From contig CAWCUZ010000001.1 in the NCBI GenBank assembly GCA_963798795.1, positions 124,001-188,000 of the forward strand: a DNA stretch of 64,000 bases, written 5' to 3'. Below the pieces are notes generated by a model. It saw only the letters and a list, made by a program, of their open reading frames with translations, searched no databases and was not told the DNA's origin. Each line of letters opens with the position of its first letter. Within the stretch, counting starts at the first letter, position 1. A program made the position numbers and the translations under genes. Positions 28,159-37,321 of this stretch are shown one piece after another. The stretch comes from CAWCUZ01 sp963798795. GTDB taxonomy: Bacteria > Acidobacteriota > Vicinamibacteria > Vicinamibacterales > SCN-69-37.

Positions 28159-29507
28159 GCGTCCCTCCCTGGAGCGGCTTCCTCGACGGAGATCGCCTCG
28201 CCCCTCAGACTGTTCGGAGTCGCGTCGGAGACGCGCACGCGCGCAAAACGGCCAATCCACTCGGGCGGGCCGGGCACGTTGACGACCGTGTTCCCCGTCG
28301 TCCGTCCGGCCACCTCCCAGGCGCGCCGCCGCGACCGCGAATCGATCAGGAGATCGACTTCGGTGCCGACCGCCTGCCGGTGCCATTCGCTCTGAACGTC
28401 GCGCTGCAGCGCCTGGAGCGCCATGATGCGCCGCGTCTTCTCCACTTCCTGGACGTCATCCGGCAGGCGCTTGATGGCGAGCGTGTTCGGTCGCGGCGAG
28501 TACTTGAACGAGTACATCGCATGGTACCGGACGCGACGGACCAGGTCGAGCGTCTGGGCGAAGTCCTCGTCCGTCTCTCCCGGAAACCCGACGATCATGT
28601 CCGTGGAAATCGCGATTCCAGGCACGGCCTCGCGAAGGCGATCGACGAGCCTCAGGTAGTCGTCACGAACGTAGCGCCGCCGCATCGCGCGCAGAATGCG
28701 ATCCGAGCCGCTCTGGACCGGAAGGTGCAAGTGCTTGCAGACCTTCGGCAGGTCACGCAGCGCCTCGATGAGCCGATCCGTGACGTGCCGGGGGTGCGGG
28801 CTGGCAAACCGGATCCGGTCGATGCCGGCAACCGCACTCACGCGCTCCAGCAGCCCGGCGAAGTCGCAGGCCGGATCGTCCGGAGCCCGGTAGTGATTGA
28901 CGATCTGGCCGAGCAGTTGCACCTCGCGCCGCCCGGAGCTGGCGGCATGCACTACGTCGGCCACGATGTCCTGAACCGGCCGCATCCGTTCGTGACCGCG
29001 CGTGTACGGCACGACGCAGAAGGCGCAGAACTCGTTGCACCCCTCGATGATCGTCACCCAGGCGCGAACCGGATCGGACGGCTTCGCCACCGACAGCGGC
29101 ACGCTGACGTCATCGTGCGGGTTGACGTCGATCCGCGGTGCGCGCCGCGAAAAGGCCGACTCGCTGAGCTCAGCCAACTGCTTGAGACTCTGCGTGCCGA
29201 CGATGACGTCAATCGACGGATCGCGCGCGAGCAGTCGTGCGCCTTCCTGCTGCGCGACGCACCCGGCCACCGCGACGACTGGCGCGCCCGCTCCGGTCGG
29301 CCGGGACGCGCGGATCTCGCCCAATCGCGTGTAGAGCTTGTCCTCGGCACGCTCTCTGACGCTACACGTATTGATGACGATCAGGTCCGCCTCGGTCTCC
29401 GAGGCGGCCGGCCGGTAGCCGTCGCGCTCCAGCAGTCCGGCGAGCCGCTCGCCGTCGTGGAAGTTCATCTGACAGCCGAACGTCTCGATGAAGTACTTAC
29501 GCGTCAC
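28152..29507 (-). CDS. miaB: tRNA-2-methylthio-N6-dimethylallyladenosine synthase
   Basis: 451 residues. MiaB adds the methylthio group to i6A37 of tRNAs reading UNN codons. The N-terminal domain begins YFIETFGCQMNFHDGE, with further cysteines in INTCSVRERAEDK and VAGCVAQQEG that bind the auxiliary cluster. The radical-SAM CxxxCxxC motif is CNEFCAFC near residue 165. A TRAM domain closes the protein (about 375-440). The start overlaps recN by 11 bp. Among methylthiotransferases the MTAB and RimO alternatives fit less well. Confidence 0.92.
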   Translation of the reverse strand: MTRKYFIETFGCQMNFHDGERLAGLLERDGYRPAASETEADLIVINTCSVRERAEDKLYTRLGEIRASRPTGAGAPVVAVAGCVAQQEGARLLARDPSIDVIVGTQSLKQLAELSESAFSRRAPRIDVNPHDDVSVPLSVAKPSDPVRAWVTIIEGCNEFCAFCVVPYTRGHERMRPVQDIVADVVHAASSGRREVQLLGQIVNHYRAPDDPACDFAGLLERVSAVAGIDRIRFASPHPRHVTDRLIEALRDLPKVCKHLHLPVQSGSDRILRAMRRRYVRDDYLRLVDRLREAVPGIAISTDMIVGFPGETDEDFAQTLDLVRRVRYHAMYSFKYSPRPNTLAIKRLPDDVQEVEKTRRIMALQALQRDVQSEWHRQAVGTEVDLLIDSRSRRRAWEVAGRTTGNTVVNVPGPPEWIGRFARVRVSDATPNSLRGEAISVEEAAPGRDAC

Positions 29508-31176
29508 GGCGTCTTCCCCGCTTTCCCGATCTGTCTTTCGCTGTTTGTTCGTCTTCGCGGATCAGCAGCAGTTCTCTGGCAGAGGCACGCACGCCGTCCG
29601 AGATCTGCGCGCCGGCAATCATCCGGGCGACCTCCAGCTCACGGCTCCCCGGGTCGAGGCGCCGGATTTCGGTCGTCGTCCTCCCCTCGCGGACCTGTTT
29701 GACGACTTCGAAGTGAGTGGTCGCGCGCGACGCGATCGCCGGCAAATGCGTGATGACCAGGACCTGGTAATTGCGTCCGAGCATCTGCAGGCGGGCGCCG
29801 ACCGCGTCGGCGGCGGCGCCGCCGATGCCGACGTCGACCTCGTCGAAGACGAGCGTCCGGCCGGGTTCGTCGCGGTTCGCGAGGGTGCGCAGCGCCAGCA
29901 TGATGCGCGACAGCTCTCCACCGGAGGCGATGCGGGCGAGCGGCCGCAATTCCTCGCCCGGATTGGGGGAGAGAAAGAACTCCACGCCGTCTACCCCGGT
30001 GGCCGTCCAGTCGTCCGGCCCGGTGCCCGGCGTCAGACGGACGTCGACCCGCGCGTCGGGCATGGCCAGGTCGCCCAGGATTCGCTGCAGGCCGTGGGCG
30101 AGAGCCGGGGCGGCATCGGTGCGACGGGCCGAGCGCGCTTTCGCGGCTTCCAGGAACGCGGCGGCGGCCGAGTCGGCGCGAGCGGCGAGCGCCGCGGCGC
30201 GTTCGTCGCTCGCGTCGAGCGCGGCCAGCTCGGTTTGGAGCTCCTGCCGCCTGATGAGCACGTCGGCCAGCGTGGATCCGAACTTGCGCTTGAGCCGCTC
30301 CAGCGCGGCCAGTCGATCCTCCACGCGCTGGAGCCGATCCGGCGAGGCGTCGAGGTCGGCGGCGTAGTCGCGCAGGAAGAACGCCAGGTCCTCGAGGCGG
30401 ACCTTGACCTCGTCACGTTGATCGACGTAACGGGCGAAGCGTTCGTCGAGCGCGGCGAGGTCCGCGACGCGCTTCCACACGCCGGCGAGCGACGGCAGCG
30501 CGGCGCGCTCGCCTTCATAAAGCGCCGCATAGGCTTCCGACGACCAGCGGCTGAGCCGATCGGCATTGGCGAGGACGCGGCGTTCGGTCTCGAGCGCTGC
30601 GTCTTCGCCGTCGTGCGGGGCGACGCGGTCGATTTCCTGCAGGTGAAAGGTCGCCATCTCGATCCGCGCGCGCTTCTCGCGGTCGTCGAGCCCGGTCCGG
30701 TCGCGGGCCGCCGCGGCGGCGCGCCAGTCGTCGAACCGCGCCCTCACCTGCTCCACCTCGGCTGGCTGTCCGGCGAAGGCGTCGAGGAGCGTGACGTGCT
30801 CGGCGGGATCGAGCAGCGCCTGGTGCTCGTGCTGTCCGTGGAGATCCAGCAGTCGGGCTCCCAGTTCCTTCAAGGCGGCGGTCGTCGCGAGGGCGTCGTC
30901 GATGAACGCGCGGCTGCGGCCCTGCGCGGAGATTTCGCGGCGGACGATGACTTCGCGGCCGTCCGGCCGCTCGAAGATGGCCTGCACGGTGGCGAGGTTC
31001 TCGCCGGTCCGCACGAGATCGGCGCTGGCGCGCCCGCCAACGAGCAGGTCGATGGCTTCGACCAGCATGGACTTGCCGGCGCCGGTCTCGCCGGTGAGGA
31101 CGTTGAGTCCCGGCTCGAACTCGACGTCGAGGCGATCGATGATCGCCAGATTGCGGACCCCGAGGAACCGCAGCAT
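29497..31176 (-). CDS. recN: DNA repair ATPase RecN
   Basis: 559 residues, near the normal 550. An SMC-like protein acting in double-strand break repair. The N terminus LRFLGVRNLAIIDRLDVEF leads to Walker A GETGAGKSML; a coiled-coil middle follows; the ABC signature ASGGELSRIMLALR and Walker B LVFDEVDVGIGG are near residues 415-460, with VITHLPAIAS after them. It is the promoter-proximal gene of the recN-miaB-nuclease set and is divergent from tolQ. Confidence 0.95.
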   Translation of the reverse strand: MLRFLGVRNLAIIDRLDVEFEPGLNVLTGETGAGKSMLVEAIDLLVGGRASADLVRTGENLATVQAIFERPDGREVIVRREISAQGRSRAFIDDALATTAALKELGARLLDLHGQHEHQALLDPAEHVTLLDAFAGQPAEVEQVRARFDDWRAAAAARDRTGLDDREKRARIEMATFHLQEIDRVAPHDGEDAALETERRVLANADRLSRWSSEAYAALYEGERAALPSLAGVWKRVADLAALDERFARYVDQRDEVKVRLEDLAFFLRDYAADLDASPDRLQRVEDRLAALERLKRKFGSTLADVLIRRQELQTELAALDASDERAAALAARADSAAAAFLEAAKARSARRTDAAPALAHGLQRILGDLAMPDARVDVRLTPGTGPDDWTATGVDGVEFFLSPNPGEELRPLARIASGGELSRIMLALRTLANRDEPGRTLVFDEVDVGIGGAAADAVGARLQMLGRNYQVLVITHLPAIASRATTHFEVVKQVREGRTTTEIRRLDPGSRELEVARMIAGAQISDGVRASARELLLIREDEQTAKDRSGKRGRRRDA

Positions 31177-31209
31177 GTGGAAAACCGGAACTTCTATCGT
31201 ATCAGACCT

Positions 31210-31238
31210 TTGACAGCCCTCTGAGCGCGTGTTACGCT
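31210..31238 (+). promoter_or_regulatory. Promoter of the tol-pal operon
   Basis: A perfect TTGACA (31210-31215) is followed 17 bp later by TACGCT (31233-31238, a weak -10). The transcription start would be about 31245. This excludes the upstream in-frame start at 31229 for tolQ and supports the GTG at 31283. Confidence 0.5.
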
Positions 31239-31282
31239 TTTGGCATTCGCGCTGTTTCCCAGCGGCGCATCACCACGGTTCA

Positions 31283-32053
31283 GTGGAGGGTTTGTTGCGC
31301 TCGCTTGGAACACTGGTTCTGGCGATCCAGAACCAGAGCCTCGCTCCTGATTCTGTTCCGCCAGCGTCCATCGACATCATCTCGCTGATCGCCAACGCGA
31401 GCTTGATCGTCAAGCTCGTGCTCGGTCGTGCTGCTGGTCGTTCTCGGCGGCCTCCTGGGGCATCATCGTCTACAAACAGCGGCAGTTCCGGAAGGCGCAA
31501 CGACAGACGTCGTCGTTTCTCGACGTGTTCCGCAAGAGCAGCCGCTTCTCGGAAGTGCAGGCGGTCTGCAGCAGTCTGACGGCGAGCCCGCTCGTCGGGC
31601 TGTTCCAGGCCGGGTACGCCGAGCTGAATGCGCAGCTCCGGTCGGCGGCCGACGCCAAGCCGGCTGGCACCGGGCCGCGTCCAACCCTCAAGAGTCTCGA
31701 AGCCGTGGATCGAGCCTTGCTGCGTGCGTCGACGGTGGAGGTGTCGCGTCTGGAGCATCGGGTCTCGTTGCTCGCGACGACCGCGTCCATCACGCCCCTA
31801 CATCGGCCTGTTCGGGACGGTGTGGGGCATCATGGCCTCGTTCCTGTCGATTGCCGCCGCGGGGACGACCGGTCTGGCCGTCGTGGCGCCGGGGATCGCC
31901 GAGGCGCTCGTGGCGACGGCGGCCGGCCTGTTCGCCGCGATCCCGGCCGTCTACTTCTACAATGACCTGACGAGCCGCGTGAAAGCGTTCGTCAACGGCA
32001 TGGAGGACTTCTCGATGGAGTTCCTGACCATCGCCGAGCGCAACTTCACCTAG
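31283..32053 (+). CDS. tolQ: TolQ/ExbB proton-channel protein (three frameshifts in this sequence)
   Basis: About 255 residues after removing three single bases. The N terminus includes IDIISLIANASLIVKLVLVVLL (first helix). Extra bases lie near 31413 (CTCGGTCG), near 31446 (CTCGGCGG) and near 31796 (CCCCTAC). The restored chain reads WGIIVYKQRQFRKAQ, then SPLVGLFQAGYAELN, then TASITPYIGLFGTVWGIMASFLSIAAAGTTGLAVVAPG. That last region is the TolQ/MotA channel signature. With TolR it uses the proton gradient to energise Tol-Pal. The three slips in under 400 bp with intact flanking conservation point to consensus errors. Confidence 0.87.
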
Positions 32054-32061
32054 AGCCGATC

Positions 32062-32538
32062 GTGCCGAAGCTCGAAGAAACCCAGGGCGTGTTCGGCCGC
32101 GGTGGCACCCGCCGTGCCCGCACGATGCGGGTGTCGAGCTCGCTCGCGGAAATCAACGTCGTGCCGCTCGTCGACGTCATGCTGGTGCTGCTCGTGATCT
32201 TCATGGTGGCGGCGCCGATCATGCAGCAGGGCTATTCCGTGCACCTGCCGCAGTCGACCACCCGCCAGTCGCTCAACACGCAGCCGGTGACGGTCAGCAT
32301 CCCGGTGAGCGTCCGGCGTGACGGGCTCGTGCGGATCAACAACCAGCCCGTCCGGCTCGACCTGTTGGCCGAACGGCTCCGGCAGGAGCTCACGGGCAAG
32401 ACCTCGCGCGACGTCGTGCTCGCCTCCGACGATCAGATCACGATGGCAGAATTCACCCGCGTGCTCGACCAGTTGCAGGGCGCGGGCGTGGACCGAATCG
32501 GCTATGCGACCCAGCCGCCCAAGGGACGCGCGCCGTGA
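32062..32538 (+). CDS. tolR: TolR/ExbD-type transport protein
   Basis: 158 residues from GTG 32062. A cytoplasmic N terminus is followed by one transmembrane helix (VDVMLVLLVIFMVAAPIM) whose Asp is the family's proton-carrying residue, then a periplasmic domain with LPQSTTRQS and DQITMAEFTRVLDQLQGAGVD. It partners TolQ. The start is 8 bp after the tolQ stop, and the end overlaps the next gene by 4 bp. Confidence 0.92.
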   Translation: MPKLEETQGVFGRGGTRRARTMRVSSSLAEINVVPLVDVMLVLLVIFMVAAPIMQQGYSVHLPQSTTRQSLNTQPVTVSIPVSVRRDGLVRINNQPVRLDLLAERLRQELTGKTSRDVVLASDDQITMAEFTRVLDQLQGAGVDRIGYATQPPKGRAP

Positions 32539-33332
32539 GAGAAGCCATCGACGACGTCCTCGCGCTGCGCGCGCCGGATCTGCGGGGCCTGCGCCGCGTG
32601 ATGACCTGGTCCTTCGCCGTTCACGTCGGCGTGCTGCTGCTGCTCGTGATCGTGCCGCGTGACTGGCTGGTGCACGAGCGCCCGGCGCCGCGCGTGATCA
32701 CGATTTCACTCGGCGCGTCAGCCGGGCCGCGGTCGACCGGCGCCACCCCCATCGGCGGCCGTCCGGTCGAGAAGGCCACGCCCGAGCCGAAGCGGCCGGA
32801 ACCCATCAAGCCGGCGGCGCCGAAGTCCGACGCCATGACCGTGCCGAAGACGGCGACGCCGCCGAAACCGGCCAAACCGGTGGAGGAGAAGCCGAAGGTC
32901 ACACCTCAGCCGCCGGCCCGCGTGACTAGGCCACCGACCACCGGCAAGGAAGTGACCACCGGCACGTCGCTGGCCGAGACGGGGACCAAGGGCCAGGGCA
33001 CGGGCCTGACGGTCGGTGGCGGCTCGGGCGCCGAGGCGACCGCCGACGTGGCCGCGGACTTCTGTTGCCGCGACTACCTGCAGCAGGTGCTCGACGAGAT
33101 CGGGAGCCACTGGCGCAGCGACCTGGGCGAGCGCGGCACGACCGTGATCCGGTTCACCATTCTTCCCAGCGGCGCGTACGCCGACATTACGTTGGAGCAG
33201 TCGAGCGGGCGTCCACTGCTGGATCGTCAGGCGGAGTTCGCGCTCCAGCAGGCCCGATCCATCCCGTTGCCGCCCGAGTACACGGAGCAGAAACTGACCA
33301 TCCACCTTCGGTTTCCCTACGAGATTCGCTGA
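32535..33332 (+). CDS. TolA/TonB-like periplasmic linker protein
   Basis: 265 residues. One N-terminal transmembrane helix (about 24-42, FAVHVGVLLLLVIVP), a long Pro/Lys-rich linker (about 60-150, many PKP repeats) and a C-terminal TonB-like domain (about 175-262) with a distinctive FCCRDYLQQVLDEIGSHW start and a final TIHLRFPY strand. It replaces TolA in the operon and probably transmits the TolQR force to TolB/Pal. Its cysteine pair may form a disulfide in the periplasm. TolA and TonB cannot be distinguished by sequence alone. Confidence 0.8.
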   Translation: MREAIDDVLALRAPDLRGLRRVMTWSFAVHVGVLLLLVIVPRDWLVHERPAPRVITISLGASAGPRSTGATPIGGRPVEKATPEPKRPEPIKPAAPKSDAMTVPKTATPPKPAKPVEEKPKVTPQPPARVTRPPTTGKEVTTGTSLAETGTKGQGTGLTVGGGSGAEATADVAADFCCRDYLQQVLDEIGSHWRSDLGERGTTVIRFTILPSGAYADITLEQSSGRPLLDRQAEFALQQARSIPLPPEYTEQKLTIHLRFPYEIR

Positions 33333-34807
33333 TGACCCGAAAGACGCTGTTCACCGTTCTGCTCGCGGCCGGAACGCTGGTCGCCCCCTTGCGCGCCACG
33401 CCTGAATCGACCCGGGACGTGCGCGCGACGGCCCTCGCGCCCCGCCAGCAGACGCAGAGTCCGCCCGATCAGCAGCAGCAGCAGCAACAGACGCCGCCGC
33501 CTCAACAGCCGACCGAGTTCGTCCTGTCGCTGACCAATGCCGGCCGGAAATGGCGGATGGCGTTGCCGGATTTCTTCGTGGTCGGCTCCGACGCCAAGAC
33601 GACGGAGGCCGGCAAGACGGTGAGCGACGTGCTGTGGAGCGACCTGGAATTCGAACAGGAGCTCTATATGATTCCGCGCACCGAGACGGCCCGAATTCCG
33701 GTGGGCGCCGACCCGGCCGACATCGCGTACGACCAGTGGGCGCAGCTGGGCGCCGATTTTCTCGGGCTCGGCACGATTCGCCCATCGGCGAACGGCTTCG
33801 ACGTGGAGTTCCGCGTCATGGCCGTGTCGGGGACGCGCGCGCGCCAGCAGTTGTTCGGGTTCAAGTACGGCTGCAAGCTGGAGGACCCGCGCTATTGCGC
33901 GCACTTCATGTCGGATGACTTCTACAAGAAGCGGTTCAATCTGGATGGCGTGGCGCGAACCAAGATTGCGTTCTCATCGGACCGGGACGTCGAGCGCATG
34001 GCCGGGCGCCACCTGCGCGATGCGGGGCTCGGGAAGCAGATCTACATCGCCGACTACGACGGCGCGAACGAGCAGCGGATCACCGTGAACACGTCGCTGA
34101 ACGTCGCCCCGACGTGGGCGCCCGACGGGACGTGGCTGGTCTACACGTCCTGGCTCAGCGGCGAGCCGGACTTGTACATCCAGAACATCCATGAAGCCAG
34201 AGCGCCGCAACGCCCCGCTCACGCCGCCCCGGGCCAGAACCAGCTCGGCGCGTGGTCGCCGGACGGCAAGCAGCTCGCGTTCGCGTCCAATCGCGGCGGC
34301 GAGTGGCACGTCTGGGTGGTCAACCGCGACGGCACCGGCCTGCGCCAGGTCACGACCCATCCGAAGGGCAAGATCGACAACGCGCCGACCTGGTCGCCGA
34401 CCGGGACGCAGATCGCCTTCACCTCCGACCGCTCGGGCACGAATCAGATCTACATCATCAATCAGGACGGCACCGGGCTGACCCAGATCACGCACGAAGG
34501 CAAGACGGATCGGCCGACGTGGTCGGTCCTCAACAAGATTGCCTACACCTGGGAATCGGGCGGCGGCGGGCTGACCGATATCAACATGATCGACCTCCTG
34601 ACCATGAAGATCTCGACCCTCACCGACGGCCGCTTCAAGAACGAGCAGCCGTCCTTTTCGCCCAACGGCCGGCACATCGTCTTTACGACGACGCGCTACG
34701 GCAAGGAGCACCTGGCCATCATCGGCCTCGACGGCCGGCTGCAGCGCCGGCTCACGGAAACCGGCAACAACGACTATCCCAACTGGTCGAGCACGCCCGG
34801 GCAGTGA
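33332..34807 (+). CDS. tolB: Tol-Pal system beta-propeller protein TolB
   Basis: 491 residues from ATG 33332, overlapping the previous stop (TGATG). A signal peptide precedes a Gln/Pro-rich insert with seven consecutive glutamines. An N-terminal domain (about 70-205) leads to a WD40-like PD40 propeller with repeats such as SPDGKQLAFASNRGGEWHVW, SPTGTQIAFTSDRSGTNQIY and SPNGRHIVFTTTRYGKEHLA. TolB is periplasmic and binds Pal. The poly-Gln insert is unusual and encoded by a CAG-rich tract. Confidence 0.93.
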   Translation: MTRKTLFTVLLAAGTLVAPLRATPESTRDVRATALAPRQQTQSPPDQQQQQQQTPPPQQPTEFVLSLTNAGRKWRMALPDFFVVGSDAKTTEAGKTVSDVLWSDLEFEQELYMIPRTETARIPVGADPADIAYDQWAQLGADFLGLGTIRPSANGFDVEFRVMAVSGTRARQQLFGFKYGCKLEDPRYCAHFMSDDFYKKRFNLDGVARTKIAFSSDRDVERMAGRHLRDAGLGKQIYIADYDGANEQRITVNTSLNVAPTWAPDGTWLVYTSWLSGEPDLYIQNIHEARAPQRPAHAAPGQNQLGAWSPDGKQLAFASNRGGEWHVWVVNRDGTGLRQVTTHPKGKIDNAPTWSPTGTQIAFTSDRSGTNQIYIINQDGTGLTQITHEGKTDRPTWSVLNKIAYTWESGGGGLTDINMIDLLTMKISTLTDGRFKNEQPSFSPNGRHIVFTTTRYGKEHLAIIGLDGRLQRRLTETGNNDYPNWSSTPGQ

Positions 34808-34836
34808 TCACCCGTTTCAGCAGGAGCATTGCACGC

Positions 34837-35436
34837 ATGTCTTCCCATCGAGTCCCTCTGACGCTCACGGTTGCCGCCCTGGCGGTCGCCGTCGCCTGCG
34901 GCGGCAAGAAGCCGCCGGTCGCCAATCCCACGGCGCCGCCGCCGTTTCCCTCGTCGGGCAGCGGCGGAGGGGCCGGCCCCGAGCGGCCGCCCAGCCCGCC
35001 GCCGCCGGCTCGCGAGCCGACGTCCGTGCCGATGAATCCCGGCGTTTCCGTGGATCCCTACGCCTCGATGACGCCCGAGGAGATCAACGACCCCCAGACG
35101 TCTCCCCTCTCGCCGGCGTTCTTCGCCTACGACAGCGACGAGCTGGACGACGCGGCCCGCAAGGTGCTGGCCGACGACGCCCAGGTCCTGAAGAAGTATC
35201 CGACCTGGGTCGTGACGATCGAAGGACACTGTGACGAACGCGGCACGGCCGAATACAATCTGGCGTTGGGGGAACGGCGCGCGCTGGCCGCCAAGAACTA
35301 TCTGCTGTCGCTCGGCGTTGCCGCGGACCGGCTGAAGACGGTGAGCTACGGCAAGGAGTTCCCGTTCGATCCCGGACACGACGAGGACGCCTTTGCGCGG
35401 AACCGCCGGGCCCACTTCATGCTGACCGCCAAGTGA
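34837..35436 (+). CDS. pal: Peptidoglycan-associated lipoprotein
   Basis: 199 residues. The signal ends in the lipobox AVAC (Cys19-20 region). A Pro/Gly-rich linker of about 60 residues is followed by an OmpA-like domain with AFFAYDSDELDDAARKVL and the peptidoglycan-binding motif VTIEGHCDERGTAEYNLALG, then RRALAAKNYLLSLGV. It anchors the outer membrane to the wall and binds TolB. It starts 29 bp after tolB. Confidence 0.95.
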   Translation: MSSHRVPLTLTVAALAVAVACGGKKPPVANPTAPPPFPSSGSGGGAGPERPPSPPPPAREPTSVPMNPGVSVDPYASMTPEEINDPQTSPLSPAFFAYDSDELDDAARKVLADDAQVLKKYPTWVVTIEGHCDERGTAEYNLALGERRALAAKNYLLSLGVAADRLKTVSYGKEFPFDPGHDEDAFARNRRAHFMLTAK

Positions 35437-35488
35437 TCGCGTCGTGGAGCGCGCGCGCGGGACAGAACAGCCGCTGGAGCGGTGATCG

Positions 35489-36514
35489 ATGATGAGACGC
35501 ACTTCCCTACTCTCCGCCGGCCTCGTCGGGCTGCTGCTGTGCCTTCCGGCGGGCGCGGCCGCACAGAACCGCGAGCAGCAGCAGTTGCTGCTCGACATGC
35601 GGATGCTCCAGGAGCAGACGCAGCAGCTCCAGCTCACCGTCAACGCGCTGACCGAGCAGCTCAAGACGGTGAACGCGAAGCTCGCCGAACAGGCCAATAC
35701 CAACCTGAAGCGCTTTGCGGATCAGGAGGTTCTGATCAACAACGCCAACTCGACGCTCGGCACCATGAGCGAGCGCCTGCAGGACAACAACGTCCGCGTG
35801 GCGAAACTGTCACAGGACATCGAGGCCATCCGACAGGGTCTCAACATGCTGACGACGCTCGTCACGCAGGCCATCACGCCGCCGTCGATCGGCGGCGCCG
35901 CGTCCGGCACCGCGCCGGGGACGCCGCCCCCAGCCGGCGCCACCGGTGCCGCCACGCCGCCCGTGACCGGCGGCGAACCGCCGGCGACGGCGGGCGGAGC
36001 GCCGCCGGCCGGATCCGGCACCGCGCCGCCTTCCCAACCGGCCACGCCGCCGATGATCCCGGCGTCGGCCTCGACGTATTTCGACCAGGGGTTCGGGTTC
36101 TACATCGCGGCCCAGTACGACCTGGCGATCGCCTCGTTCGACGACTTCATCCAGAAGTTTCCCACGGCCCCCGATGCGCCGAAGGCGCAGTTCTTCATCG
36201 GCCAGTCGTACATGAACACCGCCCGGTTGAAGGAAGCCGTCGACGCGTACGAGAAGGTGATCAAGAATGACGCATACAAAGCCTCGGAGTACGTGCCCGA
36301 GGCGTACTACAAGCAAGGGCTCTGCTACGAACAGTTGAAGCAGCCGGATCTGGCGGAGAAGAACTTCCGGATTCTGCTCGCGCAGTACCCCGAGTCCGGC
36401 ATGGCGCTGCTGGCACGGCAGGAACTGATCAAGATGGGCAGGATCAAGCAGCCGGCCGGGGACGCGGCGCCGCACCGGCCGACAGGAGCACAGCACGGAC
36501 ATGGGCAGCGTTAA
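35489..36514 (+). CDS. cpoB: Tol-Pal coordinator CpoB/YbgF
   Basis: 341 residues: signal peptide (to about residue 26), a coiled coil (about 27-110, rich in Gln/Leu heptads), a Pro/Ala/Thr linker (about 130-195) and three TPR-like repeats with DQGFGFYIAAQYDLAIASFDDFI and QFFIGQSYMNTARLKEAVDAY. CpoB coordinates wall synthesis with outer-membrane constriction in the periplasm. It overlaps ssb by 14 bp, an uncommon link. Confidence 0.9.
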   Translation: MMRRTSLLSAGLVGLLLCLPAGAAAQNREQQQLLLDMRMLQEQTQQLQLTVNALTEQLKTVNAKLAEQANTNLKRFADQEVLINNANSTLGTMSERLQDNNVRVAKLSQDIEAIRQGLNMLTTLVTQAITPPSIGGAASGTAPGTPPPAGATGAATPPVTGGEPPATAGGAPPAGSGTAPPSQPATPPMIPASASTYFDQGFGFYIAAQYDLAIASFDDFIQKFPTAPDAPKAQFFIGQSYMNTARLKEAVDAYEKVIKNDAYKASEYVPEAYYKQGLCYEQLKQPDLAEKNFRILLAQYPESGMALLARQELIKMGRIKQPAGDAAPHRPTGAQHGHGQR

Positions 36515-36959
36515 CAAGGCGATCCTGGTCGGCAATCTCGGGCGCGACGCCGAACTGCGCTTCACGTCCGGCGGCACGCCGGTCGCGTCGGTGCGCCTGG
36601 CGACCACCGAGCGCTACACCGACCGTGAAGGACAGAAGCGCGAGGACACGCAGTGGCACGACGTGGTCATCTGGGGCAAGACCGCCGAGTCGCTGCACGA
36701 GTACCTGACCAAGGGCAAGCAGATCTACGTCGAGGGCCGCCTGCAGACGCGCAAGTGGACCGACAAGGACGGCAAGGACCGGTACAACACCGAGATTCGC
36801 GCCGACCGCGTCGTCCTGCTCGGCGGTCCTGGCGCGGGCGGTGAAGGACGCGTGTCGCGCCCACCGCGCTACGCGGCCGCCGAGGGCGCCGAGGGCGCCG
36901 AGGGCGGAGCCGACATGGGCGCGGTCGACGCGCCCAGCGACGACGACATCCCGTTCTGA
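36501..36959 (+). CDS. ssb: Single-stranded DNA-binding protein
   Basis: 152 residues. An OB-fold (about 1-110) beginning SVNKAILVGNLGRDAELRFT, with QWHDVVIWGKTAE and YVEGRLQTRKWTDKDG, then a short Gly/Ala/Glu linker and the acidic tail DDDIPF that recruits partner proteins. It is the last gene of the tol-pal run and overlaps cpoB. It ends 1 bp before the convergent cupin gene. Confidence 0.96.
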   Translation: MGSVNKAILVGNLGRDAELRFTSGGTPVASVRLATTERYTDREGQKREDTQWHDVVIWGKTAESLHEYLTKGKQIYVEGRLQTRKWTDKDGKDRYNTEIRADRVVLLGGPGAGGEGRVSRPPRYAAAEGAEGAEGGADMGAVDAPSDDDIPF

Positions 36960-36960
36960 A

Positions 36961-37320
36961 TCAGAAGCCGCTCGTGCCTTCGCGGCCGTAGCGGTCTTCG
37001 AGGCGGACCACGTCGTGCAGCTCGGGCGTCGAGACCTCGAAGATGTCGGAGTCCTCGATCGCGGTCATCCGGTGCACCGTCTTCGGCGTGACGTGGACGG
37101 CCTCGCCAGCCCCCATCTCCCGGCCCACCAGCCGGCCGTCGATCTCGATCTCGAACAACAGCCGTCCCGACCACAGGTAGATGGTCTCGTCTTTCACGTT
37201 GTGGTACTGCAGGCTGAGCGCGTGGCCCTTGTTCACGTGGATGACCTTGCCGACGTAGCGCTCGGTCTGTGCCCAGTGCAGTTCGTAGCCCCACGGTTTG
37301 TCGACTCGATGGACGCTCAC
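36961..37320 (-). CDS. Cupin protein resembling mannose-6-phosphate isomerase type II domain
   Basis: 119 residues from GTG 37320. A single cupin: KPWGYELHWAQTERYVGKVI, then LSLQYHNVKDETIYLWSG (metal-binding His/Glu cluster) and VHVTPKTVHRMTAIEDSDIFE. Single-domain relatives are annotated as mannose-6-phosphate isomerase or sugar-nucleotide cupins, but the length does not allow a firm substrate. It is the last gene of the minus-strand superoperon and begins just after the ptsI stop. Confidence 0.8.
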   Translation of the reverse strand: MSVHRVDKPWGYELHWAQTERYVGKVIHVNKGHALSLQYHNVKDETIYLWSGRLLFEIEIDGRLVGREMGAGEAVHVTPKTVHRMTAIEDSDIFEVSTPELHDVVRLEDRYGREGTSGF

Positions 37321-37321
37321 G

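Noticed and set aside
31283..32053. Programmed ribosomal frameshifting in tolQ
   Set aside because: Three +1 slips without a slippery motif or stimulatory structure, in a window full of similar slips, point to sequence error.
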